In this document: positions 7,382 to 12,947 of the stretch, piece by piece
Numbering within the stretch: position 1 is the first letter of the stretch
Layout of the letters: each line of letters opens with the position of its first letter
From: Clostridiales bacterium
GTDB taxonomy: Bacteria > Bacillota > Clostridia > Oscillospirales > Oscillospiraceae
Length of the DNA stretch: 17,732 nucleotides
Assembly (NCBI GenBank): GCA_004555705.1
Contig: SFHI01000060.1
Location: forward strand, 1 to 17,732
Reading direction: 5' to 3'
Notes under the pieces: model-generated
Told to the model about the DNA's origin: nothing
The model's database searches: none
The model's input: only the letters and a program-made list of their open reading frames with translations
Translations under genes and position numbers: made by a program

Positions 7382-7624
7382 CAATGTGCTTGCCGTGCTT
7401 ACACAGCGGTGCAGGAAATTGTTGTTTGAAAGGGTTCGGTGTGAATTACCTGTCATTGCGAACCAGTCCGCAGACTGGTGTGGCAATCCCTCGGTTAGAG
7501 GGAAAATGTACGAAAACGGACAAACGCCCTAACAAAGTGTCCTGAATTGTTGGGGGATTGCCACACCAGCGTGCGCGCTGGTTCGCAATGACAGTTCTAT
7601 TTTAGTGCGTCAAACACCAATTTT
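7361..7624. repeat. Nested inverted-repeat element, core family 1, copy E
   Basis: The core is 7450-7594 (145 bp), with arms ACCAGTC-CGCA-GACTGGT (7462-7479) and ACCAGCG-TGCG-CGCTGGT (7565-7582). The shoulders carry AAATTGTTGTTTGAAAG on the left (about 7416) and GCGTCAAACACCAATTTT on the right (about 7607), near reverse complements. The left outer end is a heptamer array that overlaps the 3-prime end of nrnA. It separates nrnA from truB. Confidence 0.83.
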
Positions 7625-7657
7625 CCTATCAGCGCAGCCAGAGAAAGGAGAATGCCC

Positions 7658-8521
7658 ATGAATGGGATTGTGATTGTGGACAAGCCTGCCGGCTGGACCA
7701 GTCAGGATGTGACGGCCCGCTTACGGCGGGTTTTCAACACCCGGCGAATCGGCCACGGGGGCACCCTGGACCCCATGGCCACCGGGGTGCTGCCGGTGTT
7801 TGTGGGCCGGGCCACCCGGGGGGTGGAATTCTTTGAGCACGCGGAGAAATCCTACGAGGCCGTTCTCCATCTGGGAATCACCACGGACACCGAGGACATC
7901 ACCGGCACGGTGCTGGAGCGCCGGGAGGCAGCTGTCACCCGGGAGGCCCTGGAAGCGGCTCTGGAAGCCTTCCGGGGAGAAATCCTCCAGGTTCCCCCCA
8001 TGTACTCCGCCCTGAAGGTGGACGGCCAGAAGCTCTGCGACCTGGCCCGGAAGGGCAGAGAGGTGGGGCGGAAGCCCCGGCCAATCACCATCCACGAGCT
8101 GGAACTGCTGAACCTGGAGGGCAGTTTGGCCCGGCTGCGGGTCCGCTGCTCCAAGGGCACCTACATCCGCACCTTGTGTAAGGACATCGGTGAGGCCCTG
8201 GGCTGCGGTGGGTGCATGGAGGCCCTCCGCCGTACCTCCGCCGGGGAGTACAGCATCGACGAGGCGGTGCCTCTGGAGCGCCTCCTGGAAGCGGAAAACC
8301 CCGGGCAGTTCCTGCGGGATGTGGACACCATGTTCCGGGGCTTCCCCGCCGTGACCCTCACGCCCAACCAGGAAAAGCGCTGCCGCTGCGGCAATTCCTT
8401 TTCCCTCCGGCTCCCGGAGGGAACCTACCGGGCCTACAGCCAGGCCGGGGGGTTTCTCATGCTGGCCAAGGTGGAGAATGGCGTTATGTCAACTATAAAA
8501 AGCTTTTTCGAGGTTTCGTGA
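7658..8521 (+). CDS. truB: tRNA pseudouridine(55) synthase TruB
   Basis: TruB makes pseudouridine 55 in the T-loop of tRNAs. From this start the protein has 287 residues. It begins with the conserved NGIVIVDKPAGWTS, followed by the catalytic motif GHGGTLDPMATG with Asp38 as the predicted nucleophile, then YEAVLHLGITTDTED, PPMYSALKVDGQKL and RVRCSKGTYIRTL, and a PUA-like C-terminal region. ATG at 7658 was preferred to ATG at 7652 because the GAGAAAGGAG site ends at 7650, leaving 7 nt for the later start but 1 nt for the earlier. Two bases separate it from ribF, so the two are cotranslated. Confidence 0.96.
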   Translation: MNGIVIVDKPAGWTSQDVTARLRRVFNTRRIGHGGTLDPMATGVLPVFVGRATRGVEFFEHAEKSYEAVLHLGITTDTEDITGTVLERREAAVTREALEAALEAFRGEILQVPPMYSALKVDGQKLCDLARKGREVGRKPRPITIHELELLNLEGSLARLRVRCSKGTYIRTLCKDIGEALGCGGCMEALRRTSAGEYSIDEAVPLERLLEAENPGQFLRDVDTMFRGFPAVTLTPNQEKRCRCGNSFSLRLPEGTYRAYSQAGGFLMLAKVENGVMSTIKSFFEVS

Positions 8522-8523
8522 CC

Positions 8524-9405
8524 ATGAAACAATATATCTATGCCCTGGGCTTCTTTGACGGGGTCCACCGGGGCCACGCAGAGCTTCTGCGCCGCTGCCG
8601 GGAACTGGCGGGAGCGTCCCTGGAACCGGGTGTTGTGACCTTCGGAAACCACCCGGACACTCTGGTGCTGGGGGTCACCCCGGGGCTCATCAACACGCCC
8701 GCCGACCGGGAGCGGCTTCTGCGGGAGATTGGGGGCACGCAGCGGGTGGTGGAGCTGCCCTTCGACAAGCAGCTTTGCGCCATGGCCTGGGACGCGTTCC
8801 TGGATATGCTGCGGGAAACCTATGATGCCGCGGGCTTCGTCTGCGGGGAGGATTTCCGTTTCGGCGCCAAAGGCTTCGGCACGGCGGACACCCTGGCGGC
8901 CTACTGCCGGGAGCGGGGGCTGCCCTGGGCTGTGGTGCCGGAGCAGCTGTGCCGGGGGGAGCGGATTTCCTCCACCCGGATTCGGGAGCTGCTGGAAACG
9001 GGGGATATGGAGCAGGCGGCGGAATTCCTGGGCCATCCCCACATCCTCACGGGCACCGTGATCCGGGGCCGCCAGCTGGGCCGCCGGTTGGGGATTCCCA
9101 CGGCCAACCTGGCCCTGCCGGAAGGGCTTGTGGAGCCCCGGCATGGGGTCTACGCCTGCCGGGTATGGCTGGAGGGGGGAGCCTGCGCCGCCGTGACCAA
9201 CATCGGGACCCGCCCCACCGTGGAAGGCCGCGGCGTCACCGTGGAGCCCTGGATACTGGATTATGCGGGAGACCTGTACGGAAAGGAAATCCGCCTGGAA
9301 TTCCTGCGCTTTCTCCGCCCGGAGCGGAAATTCCCGGATCTGGAAGCGCTGAAGGCCGAAATCCTCCGCAACGCCGCCGAAACCCGGGAAATCGTGAAGA
9401 ATTGA
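8524..9405 (+). CDS. ribF: Bifunctional riboflavin kinase / FAD synthetase RibF
   Basis: RibF phosphorylates riboflavin to FMN and adenylates FMN to FAD. The 293 residues contain an N-terminal nucleotidyltransferase domain with GFFDGVHRGH (9-18, the HxGH-type motif) and ISSTRIRELLETGD, then a C-terminal flavokinase domain with GTVIRGRQLGRRLG, the IPTANL motif, GVYACRV and NIGTRPTVE. ATG at 8524 was chosen because it lies 2 nt after the truB stop and encodes the conserved KQYIYALGFFDG; GAGG sits about 10 nt upstream. A longer in-frame open stretch upstream lies within truB and is not expected to be translated. The stop is supplied by the heptamer repeat AATTGA, so the C-terminus EIVKN may be altered. 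Confidence 0.96.
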   Translation: MKQYIYALGFFDGVHRGHAELLRRCRELAGASLEPGVVTFGNHPDTLVLGVTPGLINTPADRERLLREIGGTQRVVELPFDKQLCAMAWDAFLDMLRETYDAAGFVCGEDFRFGAKGFGTADTLAAYCRERGLPWAVVPEQLCRGERISSTRIRELLETGDMEQAAEFLGHPHILTGTVIRGRQLGRRLGIPTANLALPEGLVEPRHGVYACRVWLEGGACAAVTNIGTRPTVEGRGVTVEPWILDYAGDLYGKEIRLEFLRFLRPERKFPDLEALKAEILRNAAETREIVKN

Positions 9406-9690
9406 CAATTCACAATTGACAATTATGGTATCCCTTTGGGGTGATTCCAAACCGGGTCGGACCGCCGGTTCGAAAAAATGCTGTTTGAAAGACTGAGGGT
9501 TTGCGGAAATACCTTCCCCCGGGGGGAAGGGGGACCGCGCAGCGGTGGATGAGGAACGGCGACCGCTGTAGACTACCAAATTGACCCAATTTATCGAAAT
9601 TCGTCCAAATGCTGTACCGTAATTCCTACCGCTGCGGAAAATTTCAGGTTTCGCCATTCCTCATCCGCCCCTTCGGGGCACCTGTCAATT
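9400..9690. repeat. Composite nested repeat between ribF and yabP with a different core
   Basis: The outer ends are heptamers: AATTGACAATTCACAATTG on the left and TGTCAATT on the right. Inside come hairpin modules ATCCC-TTT-GGGGT (about 9429) and GCCCC-TTC-GGGGC (about 9667), and a left AAATGCTGTTTGAAAG shoulder (about 9476). The centre is unlike family 1: CCTTCCCCCGGGGGGAAGG (about 9511) and an inverted pair GGATGAGGAACGGCGA (9547-9562) / TCGCCATTCCTCATCC (9651-9666). No gene is seen here, and the element occupies most of the 346-bp gap. Confidence 0.7.
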
Positions 9691-9701
9691 CGTTACAGCC
9701 G

Positions 9702-9729
9702 TCATATCCTCCTTCCTGCCGCATACCCT
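9702..9729 (+). promoter_or_regulatory. Putative sigma-E (mother-cell sporulation) promoter of yabP
   Basis: TCATAT (9702-9707) and CATACCCT (9722-9729) are separated by 14 nt, close to the known Firmicutes sigma-E pattern of a -35 box with ATAT and a -10 box CATACAnT. The predicted start falls about 15 nt before yabP, and yabP is sigma-E-controlled in Bacillus. The site lies just outside the composite repeat. Confidence 0.6.
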
Positions 9730-9751
9730 TTACGGACAGGAGGGATGGGGC

Positions 9752-10009
9752 ATGGCACAGACCCAGAAGCTGACGCTGGAGGATCGCAATCGGCTCACCA
9801 TGAACGCCGTGACGGAGGTGGTGAGCTTTGAGGAGAGCACCGTGGTGCTGCAGACGGAGCTGGGCACTCTGGTGGTGCAGGGCAGGGAGCTGAAGCTGAA
9901 AACCCTCTCCCTGGAGGGGGGCCAGGTGGCCGTGGACGGGGAGGTGACGGCCCTGATCTACGAGGAGGCCAGGACCCGCCGGGGCTGGTGGGGGCGGCTG
10001 CAGGGATGA
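9752..10009 (+). CDS. yabP: Sporulation protein YabP
   Basis: YabP is a small mother-cell sporulation protein conserved in spore-forming Firmicutes; its molecular activity is not well defined. The 85-residue product is of family length. It has the beta-rich pattern of YabP/YqfC proteins: LTLEDRNRLTMNAVTEVVSF, VVLQTELGTLVVQGRELKL and the SLEGGQVAVDGEV segment. AGGAGGG lies 8 nt upstream of the ATG. It overlaps yabQ by 4 bp (ATGA), so the pair is translationally coupled. Together with yabQ it indicates a spore-forming host. Confidence 0.92.
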   Translation: MAQTQKLTLEDRNRLTMNAVTEVVSFEESTVVLQTELGTLVVQGRELKLKTLSLEGGQVAVDGEVTALIYEEARTRRGWWGRLQG

Positions 10010-10650
10010 CGGAGCCTGCCCTGGCGGCGGAGCGTTTCGGAATCGGCTGCCTGCTGGGGGTGGGGCTGGGGCTGTGGTACGCCCTTCTGCGGCCCCTGCG
10101 CCGCCGCCGCAGCGCCCCCGCTGACGCGCTGTTCCTGCTGGGGGCCTTTTGCGCATGGCTGTACCACGGCTTCGCGGTGTGCCGGGGTGACCTGCGCTTA
10201 GGCTACAGCGGGGGACTGCTTCTCGGCGCGCTGCTTTTTGACCGGACGGTGGGAATTCCCCTGGAGCCGGTATTCGCGAAGCTTTGGAGCGTTATCCGGA
10301 AAATACTGGGAATTTTTCTGTTGCCCGGCAGGATTTTTTTCAGATTTGCAAAAAAAATAGTTGCATCTGGGGGAAAATGGGGTAAAATAAAGTGGAATAA
10401 CCGTCGCCTATTCCGACGGTACCCCGGAGGTGAACCCCATGAATCAGGGCAGACAACCCAAACGCCGGCTGGTGGTGCGTTCCAGCTCTCCCGCGCTGAA
10501 AATCGTGGTGACGGTGCTTATCGTGTTTTCTATGGCGGCGCTGACCGCGCTGGCATGGGTTCGCGGCAGCATCCGCAGTCAGGTGGAGGACCTGCGGCGG
10601 GAGGCCGCCGCTCTGGAGCAGGAAAATCAGGAGCTCCAGAAAAAAATTGA
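10006..10650 (+). CDS. yabQ: Spore cortex protein YabQ (reading frame runs into divIC)
   Basis: YabQ is a membrane protein needed for cortex formation in Bacillus. The start overlaps the yabP stop (ATGA). The N-terminal part fits the family: hydrophobic segments at about residues 11-29, 41-58 and 66-82, with a basic loop LRPLRRRR after the first, then a fourth hydrophobic/basic region (about 94-118). Family-like sequence ends around IKWNNRR (residue 134). No stop codon follows; the frame passes through the divIC ribosome binding site and overlaps divIC for about 210 bp, giving a 214-residue product whose last 70 residues are an out-of-frame reading of divIC. A lost stop codon or a sequence error near 10405-10440 could explain this. 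Confidence 0.75.
   Translation: MTEPALAAERFGIGCLLGVGLGLWYALLRPLRRRRSAPADALFLLGAFCAWLYHGFAVCRGDLRLGYSGGLLLGALLFDRTVGIPLEPVFAKLWSVIRKILGIFLLPGRIFFRFAKKIVASGGKWGKIKWNNRRLFRRYPGGEPHESGQTTQTPAGGAFQLSRAENRGDGAYRVFYGGADRAGMGSRQHPQSGGGPAAGGRRSGAGKSGAPEKN
10361..10388 (+). promoter_or_regulatory. Possible sigma-A promoter for divIC inside yabQ
   Basis: TTGCAT (10361-10366) and TAAAAT (10383-10388) are 16 bp apart, upstream of divIC. A 7-bp perfect hairpin ACCGTCG/CGACGGT (10400-10420) follows in the leader before the GGAGGTGA ribosome binding site. A vegetative promoter here would let the division gene be expressed separately from the sporulation genes yabP-yabQ. Confidence 0.5.
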
Positions 10651-10744
10651 CAACCTGGGGTCCGTCCAGAGCGTTCAGGACATCGCCCGGGAGGAGCTGG
10701 GTCTGGTGGACCCCAACACCGTCGTGATCCAGCCCGAGGAATAG
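10439..10744 (+). CDS. divIC: Septum formation initiator DivIC/FtsB-like protein
   Basis: A bitopic cell-division protein that works with FtsL/DivIB to activate septal peptidoglycan synthesis. The 101 residues show a basic cytoplasmic N-terminus (NQGRQPKRR), one transmembrane segment (about 20-40, IVVTVLIVFSMAALTALAW), an extracellular coiled coil (about 43-72, QVEDLRREAAALEQENQELQ) and the conserved end VQDIAREELGLVDPNTVVI. ATG at 10439 lies 7 nt after GGAGGTGA; the in-frame GTG at 10430 is inside that site and was rejected. The yabP-yabQ-divIC-S1 order matches the Bacillus yabP-yabQ-divIC-yabR cluster. Confidence 0.92.
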   Translation: MNQGRQPKRRLVVRSSSPALKIVVTVLIVFSMAALTALAWVRGSIRSQVEDLRREAAALEQENQELQKKIDNLGSVQSVQDIAREELGLVDPNTVVIQPEE

Positions 10745-10780
10745 AGTATCGCGTCAAAATATGGAGGAAAGAGAGTCAGT

Positions 10781-11129
10781 ATGGAGTTAACCGTTGGAGC
10801 CATTGTAGAGGGTAAGGTCAAATCGATCACCAATTTCGGTGCGTTCATCGCCCTGCCGGAGAACAAGACCGGCATGGTACATATCTCTGAGGTGGCCAAT
10901 GCCTATGTCAGCGACATTCGCCAGCACCTGACCGAGGGTCCGGAGCCAGAATCCCCAGCGGCAGAGCGCCCCCCGGCCCGCGAACAGGCAGCCCCTTCAG
11001 CCCGCTGCCCCCAAAACCGCGGATCAGCTGTTTGAAGAGAAGCTGAAGGCCTTCATGACCGAGTCCGACAGCAAAATCTCCTCCATCAAGCAGTATTCCG
11101 ACCACAGAACCAAGAGCAGAAGAAGATAA
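10781..11129 (+). pseudogene. S1 RNA-binding domain protein (YabR-like), internally deleted and frameshifted
   Basis: The first 50 residues are a clear start of an S1 domain: VGAIVEGKVKSITNFGAFIA, then KTGMVHISEVANAYVSDIRQ and HLTEG. At about 10938 the sequence expected next (the remaining S1 strands, normally like QxVxVKVIxID..GRxxLSIR) is absent. The +1 frame then resumes with a Gln/Pro-rich linker and a family-like C-terminus (TADQLFEEKLKAFMTESD, then SSIKQYSDHRTKSRRR) ending at TAA 11127-11129. The zero frame runs on to 11035 as unrelated sequence. The ribosome binding site GGAGGAAAG is intact. A deletion of roughly 60-70 nt with a frame change fits best. The intact relative would be a small RNA-binding protein next to divIC. 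Confidence 0.75.
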
Positions 11130-11133
11130 ATCC

Positions 11134-11213
11134 AATTGACAATTGACAATTGAACAATTGACAATTATGGGATGGCCCGGAAATTGTCAACTGTCAATTG
11201 TCAATTGTCAATT
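11134..11213. repeat. Long hairpin made only of ATTGACA heptamers
   Basis: The left array (11134-11166) consists of ATTGACA units with one irregular unit (TTGAACA). The right array (about 11182-11213) is the near-perfect reverse complement built of TGTCAAT units. They could form a stem of about 32 bp around a loop of about 15 nt (ATGGGATGGCCCGG). This is the outer shell of the other elements with no core. It lies 4 nt after the S1 gene stop and 28 nt before the SDR gene. Confidence 0.85.
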
Positions 11214-11241
11214 CCTCTGATTTTTTGAGGAGTTTTAGATT

Positions 11242-11943
11242 ATGTCAACCGTTGTCATCACCGGCGGGTCCCGGGGGATTGGGGCGGCGGCGGTGGAGCT
11301 GTTTGCTGCCCGGGGAGACCGGGTTTATTTTCTGTATGAGAAGCAGCACGACGCCGCCCGGGCTGTAGAGGCCCGCACGGGAGCCAAGGGGCTGTGCTGC
11401 GACGTGGCCAGCCGGGAGCAGGTGGAGGCGGCTTTCGCCCAAATCCCTCAGGTGGACGTGCTGATCTGCTGCGCGGGCATCTGCCACTACGGCCTGATGC
11501 GGGATATGCCGGAGGAAGCCTGGGACCGGCTCTTCGCGGTGAATGTGAAGGGCGTGTACCACTGCGTGAACGCGGCCATGCCCTCCTTCCTCCGGGAGCA
11601 CCGGGGCTGCGTCATCACCGTGTCCAGCATGTGGGGCCGGGTGGGCGCCTCCTGCGAGGCGGCCTACTCCGCCACCAAGGGGGCGGTGATCGCCCTGACA
11701 AAGGCCCTGGCCAAGGAGCTGGGGCCCGGCGGCATCCGGGTGAACTGCGTGGCCCCGGGGGTGATCCTCACGGATATGTGCGCGGCAGTGGACCCCCAGG
11801 TGCTTTCGGAAATGGCGGAGGAAGCCCCGGTGGGCCGCAACGGCGTTCCCCTGGACGTGGCCAAGGCCATGGCGTATCTGGCGGAGGCGGAATTTGTCAC
11901 CGGAGAAGTGCTGAACGTGGACGGCGGCTATGCCATCGGGTAG
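11242..11943 (+). CDS. Short-chain dehydrogenase/reductase, FabG/YmfI-like
   Basis: An NAD(P)-dependent cytoplasmic oxidoreductase of 233 residues with the classical SDR fold. Visible motifs are the dinucleotide-binding TGGSRGIG (7-14), CDVAS (53-57), a CCAG at 77-80 in place of the usual NNAG, the catalytic Ser in SSMWG (128-132), and YSATK with Tyr142 and Lys146. The GASCEAAYS stretch around the active site resembles YmfI proteins, which reduce the 5-aminopentanone modification on EF-P in Bacillus, so this activity is more likely than fatty-acid FabG. That assignment is inference from motif similarity. Ribosome binding site GAGGAG lies 11 nt upstream. It probably forms its own unit after the heptamer hairpin. 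Confidence 0.85.
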   Translation: MSTVVITGGSRGIGAAAVELFAARGDRVYFLYEKQHDAARAVEARTGAKGLCCDVASREQVEAAFAQIPQVDVLICCAGICHYGLMRDMPEEAWDRLFAVNVKGVYHCVNAAMPSFLREHRGCVITVSSMWGRVGASCEAAYSATKGAVIALTKALAKELGPGGIRVNCVAPGVILTDMCAAVDPQVLSEMAEEAPVGRNGVPLDVAKAMAYLAEAEFVTGEVLNVDGGYAIG

Positions 11944-11947
11944 AAGG

Positions 11948-11968
11948 TTTTGCCGCAGCGCGGCAAAA
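11948..11968 (+). terminator. Short perfect hairpin after the SDR gene
   Basis: TTTTGCCG (11948-11955) pairs with CGGCAAAA (11961-11968) around CAGCG, 4 nt after the SDR stop codon. There is no T-run after the stem on the plus strand (TGGTGTTTG follows), so it is at best a weak terminator; the TGGTGTTTGAAGC itself belongs to the repeat shoulder module. Confidence 0.4.
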
Positions 11969-11991
11969 TGGTGTTTGAAGCTTCCAACCAC

Positions 11992-12112
11992 GTTGCGATG
12001 TTGCCGTAGGGGCGGCTATTAGCCGCCCGCAGCGTTCTTACTTTTGAGCGTTTTCAATAGAACGGGGTACTTTCATAGACGAAGGTTTGCGGGCGGATAC
12101 TATCCGCCCCTA
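11992..12112. repeat. Inverted-repeat element, core family 2, copy 1
   Basis: The core runs from TAGGGGCGG at 12007 to CCGCCCCTA at 12112 (106 bp). Its ends are inverted repeats and each end is itself palindromic: GGGCGGCTA-T-TAGCCGCCC on the left and GGGCGGATA-C-TATCCGCCC on the right. GTTGCGATG (11992) extends the left end and matches the outer right end of copy 2 in reverse. The flanks carry the same shoulder modules as family 1 elements: TGGTGTTTGAAGC (11969) and GTCAAATACCAAGTT (about 12126), then ATCCC-GAA-GGGGAT (about 12156). The 11944-12204 gap has no gene. Confidence 0.82.
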
Positions 12113-12204
12113 CGATGACAAACCGTCAAATACCAAGTTACCGAGCGGCTGAGTCATCCCGAAGGGGATACCGCAGCTTTCAACAAAACAAAAGGAGAGA
12201 AAAC

Positions 12205-12645
12205 ATGAAAATTGCAATCGGCTGTGACCATGGGGCTCTGGAACTGAAGAACACCGTAAAGGCCCACCTGGAAAAGCGGGGCTTTGAAGTTTCCGACTTC
12301 GGCACCTATACCTCCCAGAGCTGCGACTACCCCGACTTCGCCTCCGCGGCGGCCCGGGCGGTGGCCTCCGGGGAATGCGAAAAGGGCATTGTGCTGTGCA
12401 CCACGGGCATCGGCGTGTCCATTGCCGCCAACAAGATTCCCGGCATTCGCTGCGCCCTGCTGTCGGATGTGTGGTCCGCGAAAATGACCCGGCTCCACAA
12501 CGACACCAACATGATGGCCCTGGGAGCCGGTGTGGTGGGCCCCAGCCTGGCCCTGGAGCTGGTGGATGTGTGGCTGGATACACCCTTCTCCGGCGAAGCG
12601 CGCCACCAGCGCCGGATTGACAAGGTTATGGATCTGGAAAAATAA
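12205..12645 (+). CDS. rpiB: Ribose-5-phosphate isomerase B
   Basis: RpiB interconverts ribose 5-phosphate and ribulose 5-phosphate in the pentose phosphate pathway; some relatives act on allose 6-phosphate or galactose 6-phosphate. The 146-residue protein starts KIAIGCDHGALELK, with Asp8 and His9 of the phosphosugar site. It has the catalytic Cys65 in CTTGIGVSIAANK and His98 in RLHNDTNMMALG, all expected in RpiB/LacAB proteins; the conserved Cys favours RpiB. ATG at 12205 follows AAAGGAGA by 6 nt. An in-frame extension upstream to 12115 lies in repeat DNA and was rejected. A strong terminator follows directly. Confidence 0.95.
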   Translation: MKIAIGCDHGALELKNTVKAHLEKRGFEVSDFGTYTSQSCDYPDFASAAARAVASGECEKGIVLCTTGIGVSIAANKIPGIRCALLSDVWSAKMTRLHNDTNMMALGAGVVGPSLALELVDVWLDTPFSGEARHQRRIDKVMDLEK

Positions 12646-12648
12646 AAC

Positions 12649-12680
12649 ATTCCCCAGCCGGTTCCGGCTGGGGAATTTTT
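12649..12680 (+). terminator. Intrinsic terminator of rpiB
   Basis: ATTCCCCAGCCGG (12649-12661) pairs perfectly with CCGGCTGGGGAAT (12664-12676) around TT, followed by a T-run ending at 12680. It begins 3 nt after the rpiB stop codon. Confidence 0.93.
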
Positions 12681-12707
12681 CATGTCCAATGGCTTCGGTG
12701 AATCGAC

Positions 12708-12937
12708 AAATTGGTGTTTGACGCTTTGCCTCAAAGTTTCCTGTCATTGCGAGCCAGTGCGTACACTGGCGTGGCAATCCCCCGGTTGAATGGAACCAGG
12801 CAACGATTACCTCCAAGAACCGTAACAATCCCGTTTTCCGGGTACTTGTCGGTACATTTCCCCTCTATCCGGGGGATTGCCACACCAGTGTGCGCACTGG
12901 TTCGCAATGACAGCAAAGAACGTATAGACACCAATTT
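12708..12937. repeat. Nested inverted-repeat element, core family 1, copy F (long core, inverted)
   Basis: The core is 12741-12913 (173 bp), with arms GCCAGTG-CGTA-CACTGGC (12753-12770) and ACCAGTG-TGCG-CACTGGT (12884-12901). Shoulders are AAATTGGTGTTTGACGC (12708) and its partner ACACCAATTTGCG (about 12928). The asymmetric centre matches copy D read on the opposite strand (for example GGTAATCGTTGCCTGG on the minus strand against GGTAATCGTTACCTGG in D). It lies between the convergent rpiB and glucosidase genes. Confidence 0.83.
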
Positions 12938-12947
12938 GCGCAACTGC

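Noticed and set aside
8212..8523. N-terminal extension of RibF upstream of 8524
   Set aside because: The extension is an out-of-frame reading of truB with no family similarity. ATG 8524 gives the conserved RibF N-terminus right after the truB stop.
2122..12913. CRISPR array
   Set aside because: The repeats are dispersed, inverted, of unequal size and separated by genes, with no regular spacers and no cas genes.
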